Origin: an uncultured Lachnospiraceae bacterium
Lineage (GTDB): Bacteria > Bacillota > Clostridia > TANB77 > CAG-508
Length of the DNA stretch: 36,982 nucleotides
Reading direction: 5' to 3'
NCBI GenBank assembly: GCA_946637865.1
Contig: CAMPBM010000005.1
Location: forward strand, 1-36,982
Below are positions 1 to 9,039 of the stretch, piece after piece; position 1 is the stretch's first letter; each line of letters begins with the position of its first letter. The notes under the pieces were generated by a model. The model saw only the letters and a list, made by a program, of their open reading frames with translations. It had not been told where the DNA came from and made no database searches. The position numbers and the translations under genes were made by a program.

Positions 1-56
1 GCGATTACATAATTTTGATTTTTTACGGCTTATTGCAAAAGCCGTGAATTGTAACT
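1..56 (-). repeat. Dispersed intergenic repeat, truncated by the window edge
   Basis: Read on the minus strand this ends in AAAATTATGTAATCGC, the motif also found at 36938-36953 and, in variant form, at 15954-15971 and 20642-20657. It contains a small hairpin (ACGGCTT / AAGCCGT, about 24-46) with TTGCAATA-like loop sequence that recurs at 938-957, 14718-14732 and 20851-20865. No coding capacity. It looks like one arm of a MITE-like element cut by the contig end. Confidence 0.7.
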
Positions 57-93
57 TATTCTGTTACAGATGTTACAGGCCACGGTGTATTAA

Positions 94-897
94 TCAATAC
101 TCCATAATATCTATACTCTCGATAACGACATCCTCAACAGGCTTGTCGCTTGAATTTGTTTCTGTACTTGCAATCTTATCAACAACATCCATTCCCTCTA
201 TTACCTGACCAAATACCGTATGTACAAGAAATAAATGCATACTACCTCCATAAGTTTTATATGCCTCGATTAATTTTTGAGGATATCCATACTGTTCTAA
301 CATTTTTACAGTATTCTCATCATAACCAGCTTGCTCTATAAAAAACTGGCTTCCATTTGTATTTGCCCCTCTATTTGCCATACACAATGCACCTCTATAT
401 GGAACTACATCAAGTGAAAATTCATCTTCAAAATCTTTTCCCCATATACTTTCTCCACCAGCACCTGTTCCTGTTGGGTCTCCTGATTGAATCATAAAGT
501 TTTCTATTACTCTATGAAAAGCTAATCCGTTATAATATCCATCTTTTGCATGTGTTATAAAGTTTTCTACGGCTTTTGGTGCCACATCTTTAAAAAACTT
601 TATTTTAATGTCTCCATAATTTTTAATGTGCATAACTGCAATTGTTTCCCCTTTATTTGGTAAAGCTACTTGCTTTTCTGCATTAGCCACGTAATCTGTT
701 TCCTCAGCCTTTTCACGAGTAATATTTTTATCATTAGATGAACTATTTTTTGAATTTGAACTATTACTTGCACTTGAATTGCTACTTGAAGTTGAATTAC
801 TATTATTTGCCGTATTTTTTCCATTTTCACACCCAGTTAGGGATACTATTAAAACTAACATTACCAATAAAATTATGCATTTATTTAAAATTTTCAT
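94..897 (-). CDS. Peptidyl-prolyl cis-trans isomerase, cyclophilin-type lipoprotein
   Basis: A secreted cyclophilin that should catalyse cis-trans isomerisation of X-Pro bonds in proteins outside the membrane. The first 23 residues are a lipoprotein signal ending in the lipobox LTGC, so Cys23 is the expected lipidation site. A Ser/Asn-rich linker follows (about 25-65), then the cyclophilin fold with the family motifs [32 protein letters not shown] and [15 protein letters not shown]. An upstream in-frame ATG at 927 is possible, but the AGAAAGGAAG ribosome binding site sits just before the ATG at 897, which also gives the better signal peptide. It stands alone between repeat hairpins on both sides. 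The function is confident; the substrates are unknown. Confidence 0.93.
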   Translation of the reverse strand: MKILNKCIILLVMLVLIVSLTGCENGKNTANNSNSTSSSNSSASNSSNSKNSSSNDKNITREKAEETDYVANAEKQVALPNKGETIAVMHIKNYGDIKIKFFKDVAPKAVENFITHAKDGYYNGLAFHRVIENFMIQSGDPTGTGAGGESIWGKDFEDEFSLDVVPYRGALCMANRGANTNGSQFFIEQAGYDENTVKMLEQYGYPQKLIEAYKTYGGSMHLFLVHTVFGQVIEGMDVVDKIASTETNSSDKPVEDVVIESIDIMEY

Positions 898-933
898 ATC
901 GATTTTCTTCCTTTCTAATTCACTCACTATTAC

Positions 934-968
934 AGTTCACGGCTTATTGCAAAAACCGTGAACTGTAA
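934..968. repeat. Intergenic hairpin repeat
   Basis: A near-perfect hairpin with GTTCACGG / CCGTGAAC arms around a TTATTGCAAAA loop, followed by TGTAAC. The same loop and arm sequence recurs at 20-50 and, without the full hairpin, at 14718-14732 and 20851-20866. It lies between rusA and the cyclophilin gene. It has no clear T-run, so I call it a member of the dispersed repeat family rather than a terminator. Confidence 0.7.
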
Positions 969-977
969 CCACTCACT

Positions 978-1388
978 TTAATATTCTTCTATCTTTACAT
1001 ATAATTTTTCTGTATCAGAATACATCTTTTCTACCTCAATTTTAGTAATCTGTGTGTCATCCTTAAAAGCAAATTTATTCATTGCATCTAATACAATTTT
1101 AACAACATTATCTATATCTGGTTTTTTAGTAGGACTTATTTTATTTTCTAGCATTTGCTCCTTCATTACTTTACTGGTAGATTTAGGAACTTCAAAATAT
1201 GCAATAATATTTACTTTTGCTCTCCCCTCTAAAGCTTTATATCTAGGGTATTTAAGCAAAAAATACTGTTCTACTAAACTTTCGTAATCTTTTGTTCTAG
1301 TAGGAGTATATACTTGACCAGTATAGCTATTTAATCTTGGTCTTCCTTTTCCAACAATTTTAGCTGGAACTTCAAATTCATAAATCAT
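978..1388 (-). CDS. rusA: RusA-family Holliday junction resolvase
   Basis: A 136-residue RusA-type endonuclease, expected to cut four-way DNA junctions as a dimer. Visible signatures are GKGRPR near residue 13-18 and KPDIDNVVKIVLDAMN (89-104), with Asp91 and Asp93 matching the metal-binding Asp pair and Asp110/Asp111 matching the third catalytic acid. Length is typical (E. coli RusA is about 120). The ATG follows AAAGGAG at good spacing. That ribosome binding site lies inside the last codons of the upstream gene, whose frameshifted product ends only 4 bases before this start, so the two are probably co-transcribed. RusA is usually a prophage gene, but no other phage gene is visible here. Confidence 0.9.
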   Translation of the reverse strand: MIYEFEVPAKIVGKGRPRLNSYTGQVYTPTRTKDYESLVEQYFLLKYPRYKALEGRAKVNIIAYFEVPKSTSKVMKEQMLENKISPTKKPDIDNVVKIVLDAMNKFAFKDDTQITKIEVEKMYSDTEKLYVKIEEY

Positions 1389-1392
1389 GATT

Positions 1393-2521
1393 TTACTCCT
1401 TTACAATCATCTCTTCGAAACTACTTACTCCGTCCGCAGGATAGCAGTAATCAAAAACTAAAAATGCATTGTCTGTTTTACATACATAGCGCTCTAACAA
1501 AAAATTGCCAATTTCTTCATCTAGTTTGACTCCGTGCCTTTTCAAATGTTGTCCCTGCTATTGGTATTTCTGTAATTTCAACACTTTCATCATCACTAAA
1601 TGTATGTCTTAAATATTCAGTTGCATTTAAATCTTTCACATCCTCTTTATTATCTATAAACATATATAACATTTTCGTACCCGCATCATCCATTGCTATT
1701 AATTCATAATTGCTAGCATTTGCTCCAAAATATTTTTCAATTTGTTTTTTAGTTAGTATTTTTAAATCGTCTTTTGGAATAAATTTTAAATTAGTTTCTG
1801 GAATCTTATGTTCTATTTCATTTACTTCAACTTGTATTTCTTCTAGTACCTTTTGACCTTCCTTTTCGTTATTTTGCTCGTTTGGTTGTTTATTATTTTT
1901 TCCTGCTATAGAATTTCCTATAACTATAAGAATACTAAATACTATTAATAAAACTATTATAATTATAGCCTTATTCTTGTACTTTTCTATACTGTTTGGC
2001 GAATTTTCTATGTTTTTTTCTATATTATCATTTTGTTTATTTTTCTCTTCTATACTGCCCTCCTCTATACTATTACTTTTCATCTCCTCCTTGAAATTAT
2101 TACTTTCTTTTAACTGTTTGTTTATATAAAAAATCACCCCACTACTTCCCAAAAGTCCACAAAATAGTGATATTATATAATCTTTAATAAATTCTTCTTT
2201 TATCTCATTTATACCATAAAACATTGATAAATTTTGAAAACTAGCTTTATATCCCCTCGCAAGCAGGTTAATTGCCGGTATTATCAAAAACGTTGATATG
2301 GTAATTGACAGTATACATGAAATAATAATAGTAATAGATGTTTTTTTATTTAACTTTCCTTTCATTATTTTGTATCCATAATAGCTAAAAACCGCAATTG
2401 GTAAAGACATTATAGCAATTAATATGTTACCAAAGCTATATACAATTGATAACGGAATTGTACCTATAAGTGCGCCAATGAAAGCTCCTAGTATTACTGA
2501 TATCTTATTTTTTTCTTTCAT
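1393..2521 (-). CDS. Unknown membrane protein, C-terminus reached by +1 shift at CGG
   Basis: I do not recognise the family. Four predicted membrane helices fill about residues 5-140, then a charged Glu/Asn-rich cytoplasmic stretch, a fifth helix (KAIIIIVLLIVFSILIVIG), and a soluble C-terminal domain presumably outside the cell. Read straight, the frame stops at 1517 just after an in-frame CGG (1534-1532, minus strand; context GCA CGG AGT). Reading GCA-C-GGA instead opens a further 46 codons (GVKLDEEIGNFLLERYVCKT and on) down to a TAA at 1395-1393, 4 bases before rusA. That tail continues the soluble domain plausibly and gives about 375 residues. The start at 2521 was chosen over 2554 because AGAAAGGA precedes it, though spacing is a little long. 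Confidence 0.75.
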
Positions 2522-2556
2522 AATTAATAACATTCCTTTCTGGAAAAGGCACAAAA

Positions 2557-4030
2557 TTATTTTACGCTCTCTACTAGTATCATATTATATACATAATCAC
2601 GATACTTAGTACGTATTAATTTTTCACTTACCTTTCTATAATTCTCATTATTAAATAGCTGATTATAACAATTAGCACCTTCTGAATCTATTATCCATAC
2701 TCTGCCTGTACAATTTTTTAGAAAATCTGTATTTGTATATACATTTAGCTGGTTTCCAAAAGCTTTGTACGCTTCTTCCACTCCCCAATATGTAGGATTG
2801 TAGTAGAATTGCGTATTATCTTTAAAGTATAAAGAAACAACCGCTCCTTCCCCAAATTTTTCCTCACCAAAAACTATAACATCACCAGTCTGTACTTCAT
2901 CTTTTAAATATTCTATTTGAGCCATATTACTATTGTCATATACCATTGTTATCTGCTTATAATTACTATATATTCCTAGTGCAAGAGTTATAATGCATAT
3001 TCCATATACTATGTATTTATTTTTTTCTTTACTTAAGAAATAACTTATTCCAAAAATATATAAGCCTGTTATTGCAAACAAATATCTGTGCAGTATAATT
3101 ATAGTCCACAATACTAAACAAATTATTATTGCTGAGATTACAACTGATAAATATACTAACAATGCCATTACTCCTGCTTTATAGTCTTCTCCAGTCTTTT
3201 TTGCTTTAATTATGCTATATATTAAATACGCATATATTATAATTGAAAATGTGAATCCTACTGATTCTGCTACATTTCCATTAAATTGGCAACCAACTAG
3301 TTCAAACAGAGTTTTTGGAAACTCTACTGAAATCCAAAATCCCTTTGATACACCTTTCATCTGTTTTATAAAGCATAATACCCATGGAATATATGATACT
3401 AATTGAATTCCACCGGATACTATTATTTTTACTATTGATGCCTTTTTCTTATTTTTTATAAAATAATACAATAAAGCACAGTTGATTATTCCAGCAGCCA
3501 TTAGTGCATAGTAGTGCACGTAGATAGATGCTAAGCTTGTAATTCCAAATATAATCCAATTTTTATTATTGCTATCATCTTTGTATAATCTATAAGCATA
3601 AATTGCAAGAATAGTTACTAGAAGAATAGCTAAAGAATACATTCTTATCTCGGAAGTATATATGCAAACAACTGGTAGAAAGTATGAGAAAAACGAAAAT
3701 AAAACGCCACTCTTCTCTCCAAAATCTTTTCTTATATGAGTAAAACCTAAAATTCCGAAGGGCACTAATACATACTGCTGAAAATACCCTATATGCTATA
3801 ATGCTACCATTTGTAGCAAGATAAATAATATGTAAAATCCAATAATACAAAATTGGGTGAACATCGTTTCCTCCAATTGTCCATATATCACTAAAAGACT
3901 TATCTGCCAATCCTACTGAATAAGCTTCATCAAACCACAGACCAGTATGAAAAACACTTAAAAAGCTAAAAATTATTCCTGCAATTATTACAGTTATGTG
4001 TAAATATTTTATTTTGTTTTTTTTCATCAT
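2557..4030 (-). CDS. GT39-like membrane glycosyltransferase, split by +1 shift at CGG
   Basis: A polytopic protein of the dolichyl-phosphate-mannose/ArnT-like glycosyltransferase superfamily (GT39/PMT_2), expected to transfer a sugar from a lipid carrier on the outer membrane face. The N-terminal part has the FDEAYS motif with the catalytic-type Asp-Glu pair after the first helix and DVHPILYYWILH in the first loop, both typical. The frame breaks after 91 codons at an in-frame CGG (3757-3755; CTT CGG AAT). Skipping the C gives CTT-C-GGA and continues as GILGFTHIRKDFGEKSG through about 9 more helices to the stop at 2559-2557, 490 residues in all, normal for the family. The ribosome binding site AAGGAG precedes two adjacent ATGs. 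It may be one operon with the membrane protein downstream. Confidence 0.8.
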
Positions 4031-4059
4031 CTCACTCCTTTTTTACTGTATGTATTTTG

Positions 4060-4260
4060 AATTTCGACAGGAGAAACAAGAAAATTTTCTGGGTTATTTA
4101 TAGAGTACTCTTGTAGCACGCTACGAAGTGATTACATTACCATTTTATAAGATATAAAAAATTTTTCTGAGTTTCTTTTATTGAACACTTTAGTAATCCT
4201 CTACACATATTTCTATTCAACTGTTTCGTAGTGAAGCACTAAAGTGTTCAATTTACATAT
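4060..4260. repeat. Hairpin-bearing intergenic repeat
   Basis: The 347-base gap between pfkA and the glycosyltransferase holds no gene. It contains a hairpin with perfect 14-base arms, TTGAACACTTTAGT (4181-4194) and its complement (4238-4251), preceded by a block containing GCTACGAAGTGATT (about 4122-4135) and an AAAATTTTTCTGAGTTT stretch. The same order of parts, diverged, occurs after the YebC gene at 18483-18635. The rest of the gap (4252-4377) is AT-rich without recognisable signals. Confidence 0.65.
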
Positions 4261-4377
4261 AACCTCCCTTTGAAAATAAAACTATTTTCACTTCAAGTTG
4301 CGTAGCTACTTTAGAATTTTCATATAGTTTCCTATTATATAAAGTACCTATCGCATATAAAATTCAAAATAACACCA

Positions 4378-5520
4378 TTAATCTCCTAAACAAATACCTA
4401 TGTTTCTTGCTGTTTTTACGAGATCATTATCCATATTAACTTTTCTTATATTACTTTCTTTAGTATTTCCTGAAACAGCACCTATAACCTTATTATTTCC
4501 TACTACTTCCTCCAAAGGAACACAGTCTAATTTTCCATCTTTTAATACTGTTAAAACATTAAATTTACCTTCTAAAGCTAACTCCATAGCCTTAGAGCCA
4601 TATTTTGTTGAAAGTACTCTATCGAAAGCTGTAGGAGTCCCACCTCTTTGTATATATCCTAATACAGTACATCTAGCTTCCAAACCAGTTAATTCTTCTA
4701 ATTGCTTAGCAACTATACTTCCAACTCCTCCAAGTTTTGTATTATCCACACCACTTCCATTATTTCTTGTGCCTTCTATTGTAATATCTCCTCCTTTAGG
4801 CATAGCTCCTTCTGCTACAACTACAATACTAAAGTTTTTTCCCATATCGCGTCTGTGATTAATTTTTTCTACTGCTTTATTTATGTCGTATGGAATTTCT
4901 GGAATTAGCGCAACATCTGCACCTCCGGCAATAGCAGATTCCAATGCAATCCATCCTGCATACCTTCCCATAACCTCTAATACCATTATTCTATGGTGAG
5001 TTTCACCTGTTGTGTGCAGTCTATCTAGTGCATCTGATGCCACTGAAACAGCTGTATTATACCCAAAAGTAATATCCGTACATGCTACGTCATTATCAAT
5101 TGTTTTAGGAACTCCTATAACATTTATACCTTTTAATGAAAAATCCCTAGCTGATTTTTGTGTTCCATCTCCTCCTAATGTAAAAAGACAGTCGAATTCA
5201 TCTTTTTTTAAATTTTCTACACATACGTCTGATAAATCCTTATATACAATCTCTCCATTTTCTTCAACTTTATAGTTAAATACATTTGCATTTGTTGATG
5301 AACCAATAATTGATCCTCCTTTAGGTAATATTCCTGAAGCTTTCCTACTATCTGATGTGCTTAAAGGTATATATTCATTTTTTAATAATCCTCTATACCC
5401 ATCTATGAACCCATAGCATTTTACACCTCTCCCTTCAGCAGTTTTTACTATTGCTCTAATAACAGCATTAAACCCTGAAACATCTCCTCCATTAGCTAGT
5501 ATTGCCACTTTTTTTACCAT
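4378..5520 (-). CDS. pfkA: 6-phosphofructokinase
   Basis: Phosphorylates fructose 6-phosphate to fructose 1,6-bisphosphate, the committed step of glycolysis, in the cytoplasm. From the ATG at 5520 the protein is 380 residues: GGDVSG phosphate loop (11-16), GGDGT (116-120), PKTIDND with the catalytic Asp at 142 (138-144), and MGRYAG (184-189). Gly rather than Asp after GGD suggests ATP rather than pyrophosphate as donor, whereas Lys before TIDND is more usual in pyrophosphate-type enzymes. The mix is typical of the longer group III PFKs, so the donor is uncertain. The start at 5520 beats the ATG at 5544 because AAGGAGGAG lies 6 bases before it. A promoter is seen just upstream. Confidence 0.95.
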   Translation of the reverse strand: MVKKVAILANGGDVSGFNAVIRAIVKTAEGRGVKCYGFIDGYRGLLKNEYIPLSTSDSRKASGILPKGGSIIGSSTNANVFNYKVEENGEIVYKDLSDVCVENLKKDEFDCLFTLGGDGTQKSARDFSLKGINVIGVPKTIDNDVACTDITFGYNTAVSVASDALDRLHTTGETHHRIMVLEVMGRYAGWIALESAIAGGADVALIPEIPYDINKAVEKINHRRDMGKNFSIVVVAEGAMPKGGDITIEGTRNNGSGVDNTKLGGVGSIVAKQLEELTGLEARCTVLGYIQRGGTPTAFDRVLSTKYGSKAMELALEGKFNVLTVLKDGKLDCVPLEEVVGNNKVIGAVSGNTKESNIRKVNMDNDLVKTARNIGICLGD

Positions 5521-5557
5521 TTGTAACTCCTCCTTGTTTTCCATTGATTTCTATACT

Positions 5558-5585
5558 ATTATACCAATATTTATAAAATTTACAA
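5558..5585 (-). promoter_or_regulatory. Predicted promoter of pfkA
   Basis: On the minus strand, TTGTAA (5585-5580) and TATAAT (5563-5558) are separated by 16 bases, a plausible housekeeping sigma promoter about 38 bases before the pfkA start. Confidence 0.55.
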
Positions 5586-5607
5586 CAATTACTTTTAAAA
5601 AATTGTA

Positions 5608-5670
5608 CAAAAAAGGTATTCACCAACTAAGCAAACACTTTATGTATTGCTTAACTAACGAATACCTTTC
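5608..5670 (-). terminator. Rho-independent terminator after the glucosaminidase-like gene
   Basis: On the minus strand GAAAGGTATTC (5670-5660) pairs with GAATACCTTT (5621-5612), with a second inner stem AAGCAA/TTGCTT, and ends in a run of T. It lies about 65 bases after the stop of the gene at 5734-6708 and separates it from pfkA. Confidence 0.85.
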
Positions 5671-5733
5671 CAATTCTATTTTATTAACACATCATGTTTT
5701 ATTTTGGTAATATATTGTGTTCTTATATTGTTT

Positions 5734-6708
5734 TTAGTTAAGAGCTTGTCTCATACATGTAAACACGCCATTTGGCCAAGTTGTTGGATTGCAGTAACAT
5801 GTTCCTACACCTGTAATTGTAGCACCATGATAGAAACTTCCGTTTGGAGATAAATATCTTAAACCTAATAAACTAATCATAGCTTCAAAACCTTCTTCAT
5901 CTGATGAATATGGAATTAAATGTCCTCCAGACATCAAACTTGAATAATTATGTGTGTTTTGATGTTGGGGTGCTGAACACCAACCAGATTCAATTCCACA
6001 AATTCCTAAAACAAATATCTCGTTAACGCTATATTTTTGGCAACAATCCCAAATAAATCCAGCATTTCTAGCTAATATTCCAGTTGAATCACATCTCATG
6101 TTTTGTACAAAAGTTATGAAATCTTCTCTTGATAAACCAGTAGGTACTGATACGTCCATATCAAAACTGATTTGTACATCTTCTATTCCTATATGTTGTT
6201 CTAATTCATCATATACACTTTCTGGTTGTGCTTCTGGATTGCTATTTACATATACGTTCTCTCTGTCTACAGATGAACGACTTGATGCTGTTTCGTCTGA
6301 ATCAACTACTGCCATTCTAGTTTCTTGTATAGTTGTTTCACTACTTGATTCTGGTTCACCTACTGTTTCAACGACTTCTACATCTGCTGTTTCAGTATTC
6401 TCTATGTTTTCTACGTTTTCTACGTTTTCTACGTTTTCTACTTCATTATTTTCCACATTTTCTATTTCACTGTTATCTGTTTCTACAGCTTCACTATTTT
6501 CTGCTTCTACTACCTCATTGTTCTCTATATTTGATGCATCTACTACTTCACTATTTTCTACATTTGCTATTTTAGCATTTTCTATATTTTCTGCTGTTTT
6601 TAATAAATCAGTATCTTTCTTTTGAAATACAAATATAGCTGATACAACTGCAGTGATTAATAAAACTGTAACCACTGTCATTATAATTATAATCTTTTTA
6701 CTTTTCAT
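5734..6708 (-). CDS. Membrane-anchored glucosaminidase-like cell wall hydrolase
   Basis: A 324-residue protein with one N-terminal membrane helix (about 6-28), a long acidic low-complexity stalk (about 35-115) dominated by repeats of Val-Glu-Asn, and a C-terminal domain (about 195-324) resembling glucosaminidase/GH73 or lysozyme-like domains. Glu240 in GICGIESGW is the likely catalytic acid, followed by NTHNYSSL and YSSDEEGFEAMISLL, which fit this fold. It probably cleaves peptidoglycan outside the membrane. Several Cys (225, 226, 237, 244 and others) could form disulfides. AGGAGG-like GGGAGGA precedes the ATG. It has its own promoter and terminator. The exact bond cleaved cannot be told from sequence. 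Confidence 0.78.
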   Translation of the reverse strand: MKSKKIIIIMTVVTVLLITAVVSAIFVFQKKDTDLLKTAENIENAKIANVENSEVVDASNIENNEVVEAENSEAVETDNSEIENVENNEVENVENVENVENIENTETADVEVVETVGEPESSSETTIQETRMAVVDSDETASSRSSVDRENVYVNSNPEAQPESVYDELEQHIGIEDVQISFDMDVSVPTGLSREDFITFVQNMRCDSTGILARNAGFIWDCCQKYSVNEIFVLGICGIESGWCSAPQHQNTHNYSSLMSGGHLIPYSSDEEGFEAMISLLGLRYLSPNGSFYHGATITGVGTCYCNPTTWPNGVFTCMRQALN

Positions 6709-6798
6709 ATTTTATAATTCCTCCCTTAATGTGTTTATAAAAATTTCTTACTTTTTATTCTATAAACCTCTCTTTTTTAATGTCACAATACATTTCCT

Positions 6799-6827
6799 AT
6801 TTTAACATATTTTGTCTCAAATGTCAA
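6799..6827 (-). promoter_or_regulatory. Predicted promoter of the glucosaminidase-like gene
   Basis: TTGACA (6827-6822) and TAAAAT (6804-6799) on the minus strand with a 17-base spacer, about 90 bases before the ATG at 6708. Confidence 0.65.
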
Positions 6828-6897
6828 AATATATTTCACAATAAATGAAAAAAACTAATCCCCTATTACTACTGTGTAGTTTAATATAAGAATTATA

Positions 6898-8904
6898 CTA
6901 AACCCTAACCTTACTCTCTTTCTCTCTAGCAATTTTGCAAATTAAGTCAGCAGTTTTCTCAACACCTAAAGTATCACTATTAATACAAATATCATAATTA
7001 GAATTATCTTTCCAGTCGCTATCAGTATAATACTTATAATGATTTGCTCTTAATTTATCGATTCTAATGATTTCTTTTTCAGCTTTATTTTTATCTAATC
7101 CATAAATATCAGTAGCTCTTTTTATTCTATCCTTCATATCACTATAAATGAACACCCTAACAATATTGTTCATATCTTTTAATATAAAATTTGAACATCT
7201 ACCTATAATAACACAAGACTCTTTGTTGGCAATTTCCTTAATTAATTCTGATTCCTTTACAAATAATTCATCAGCATTATTCATTCCAAAGTAATATCCA
7301 CTATTTAAACTATCCATAATGTTTCTTCTTTGTTCGTTATTCTCAATATATTCTTCTGATAAACCAGTTTTTTGTGCTAGCTTCACAATAAAATCTTTAT
7401 CATATAATTTTATTCCTAGTTGATCTGCAATCAATCTTCCAACGTATCTTCCTCCAGAGCCATATTCTCTTGATATAGTAATAACAATATGTTCACTTAA
7501 TTTATTGTCTGTACTCGTATCATCAATTAGTGCTTCCTCTCTTGTTTTCCATTTGTTTAAATTTTTAATCTCAACTATTAGTAAAATAGTTGCAAGAACG
7601 AAGGAAAGCCCATCAGCTACTGCTCCTGAATATAGAAGCCCCATAATTCCAAATGTTTTACCTAATATAAACATTGCTGGTATTAAAAACAATATTTGTC
7701 TTGATAATGATAATACTGCGCTTCTACTACTCTTGCCAATTGCTTGGAAGAATATTCCAGCTGGTAATTGAACACCTGTACAAATACATAGTAACAAATA
7801 TATTCTGAAAGTTAAGCACGCAAATTCCATATAATTGCTATCACCATTACCAAATATTAAAATAAGCTTATCTGGTATTGTTTGGAATATAATGAATGCT
7901 ACTGCCATAATTACAACGCTTATTTTTAGCACGATTTTTAATGTTTGTTTTACCCTATCAAATTTTTTAGCACCATAATTATAACCCCAAATTGGTTGAG
8001 AACCTACTGCAATTCCAAGAACAATGCTATTTAAAATTTGACTAACCTTCATAACAATTCCTAACACCGTAATTGGAATTTCAGATCCAAATTTAGATTC
8101 CATACCATATTTTCCAAGTAGGTTATTTGCAACTGATGCTAATAATACAAAGCTCATTTGAGTGATAAAACTACTAATTCCTAATAGTATCACTTTCTTA
8201 CATACAGCAATTTTTAGTTTTAATGCTTCTTTATTTATTGTAATTGATTTAAACTTTTTAATGTACATACCATTTATTGCAAAGCTTATAAATTGGCTGA
8301 GTACCGTTGCTATAGCAGCTCCTTCTACTCCCATTTTAAATACAAAAATAAAAATTGGGTCTAAAATAATATTTAGCACTGCACCTGAAACCATTGATAT
8401 CATTGAATATTTAGGGCTTCCATCTGCTCTTATGATAGAGTTTAAACTTGTTCCTACCATTACAAAAGGCAACCCTATTGCTATAATTCTTCCATACGCC
8501 GTTGCGTAATTTCTTAAATTATCTGTACATCCAAATAGATTTAAAAGCTGTGGTAAAAATATTAATGCGAAAGTAGTTAATAGTACTGACACAATAGTTG
8601 CTAATATAATTCCATTTGCTACACCTTTTGCAGCTTCATCTTTTTTCTTTTCCCCTAACTTTAGACTTAAATATGCAGATGCACCGTCTCCTAACATTAA
8701 TGAAAATGCAAGTGCTATAATAGATAATGGGAACACTACATTAGTTGCTCCATTACCTAACATTCCAACTCCTCGACCAATAAATATTTGGTCAACTATG
8801 TTATATAATGAATTTACCAGCATTGATATAACGCATGGGATTGAAAATTTACGAATTAATTTTGATATTTTTTCTGTTCCTAAAATGTTTTCTTCCTTAT
8901 CCAT
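6898..8904 (-). CDS. MATE-family transporter fused to a cytidylate-kinase-like domain
   Basis: Residues about 1-450 form a MATE multidrug/cation-coupled exporter with about twelve membrane helices in two halves; SIPCVISMLVNSLYNIVDQI is the usual family start. After a linker (450-472) comes a complete cytoplasmic domain (473-660) of the cytidylate-kinase-like family: ITISREYGSGGRYVGRLIAD (nucleotide loop), YDKDF, CVIIGRCSNFIL and YYTDSDW. The P-loop lacks the standard GKS/GKT, as is common in this family. The frame is open throughout with no start site near the join, so the fusion is real in this sequence. The kinase domain may sense or modify a nucleotide and regulate export, but that is inference. 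AGGAGATAAAA precedes the ATG. Confidence 0.9.
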   Translation of the reverse strand: MDKEENILGTEKISKLIRKFSIPCVISMLVNSLYNIVDQIFIGRGVGMLGNGATNVVFPLSIIALAFSLMLGDGASAYLSLKLGEKKKDEAAKGVANGIILATIVSVLLTTFALIFLPQLLNLFGCTDNLRNYATAYGRIIAIGLPFVMVGTSLNSIIRADGSPKYSMISMVSGAVLNIILDPIFIFVFKMGVEGAAIATVLSQFISFAINGMYIKKFKSITINKEALKLKIAVCKKVILLGISSFITQMSFVLLASVANNLLGKYGMESKFGSEIPITVLGIVMKVSQILNSIVLGIAVGSQPIWGYNYGAKKFDRVKQTLKIVLKISVVIMAVAFIIFQTIPDKLILIFGNGDSNYMEFACLTFRIYLLLCICTGVQLPAGIFFQAIGKSSRSAVLSLSRQILFLIPAMFILGKTFGIMGLLYSGAVADGLSFVLATILLIVEIKNLNKWKTREEALIDDTSTDNKLSEHIVITISREYGSGGRYVGRLIADQLGIKLYDKDFIVKLAQKTGLSEEYIENNEQRRNIMDSLNSGYYFGMNNADELFVKESELIKEIANKESCVIIGRCSNFILKDMNNIVRVFIYSDMKDRIKRATDIYGLDKNKAEKEIIRIDKLRANHYKYYTDSDWKDNSNYDICINSDTLGVEKTADLICKIAREKESKVRV

Positions 8905-8969
8905 TTTTATCTCCTTTTCTTATATATTTTTTCTATTTTGATTCTATGTTTTAACTAGGCACAACGGAG

Positions 8970-8998
8970 ATTATATCATAAAAAGGAACTTTTTTCAA
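8970..8998 (-). promoter_or_regulatory. Predicted promoter of the MATE-kinase gene
   Basis: TTGAAA (8998-8993) and TATAAT (8975-8970) on the minus strand with a 17-base spacer, about 66 bases before the ATG. Confidence 0.6.
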
Positions 8999-9039
8999 AC
9001 GATTCTTTGTTAATTTTGGAATTGGATTAGACCATAAAT

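Noticed and set aside
978..1388. A prophage around rusA
   Set aside because: No integrase, terminase, capsid or other phage gene is nearby; the neighbours are ordinary membrane and secreted protein genes.
3754..3762. Homopolymer sequencing error as the cause of the GT39 break
   Set aside because: There is a short GGG run nearby, but rnhA, tmcAL, sigK and spoIIIAD break without any long run. The common factor is in-frame CGG. Raw reads would be needed to exclude error fully.
6333..6625. Plus-strand open frames rich in Phe/Ser/Leu opposite the wall hydrolase
   Set aside because: They are antisense shadows of the Val-Glu-Asn repeat stalk.
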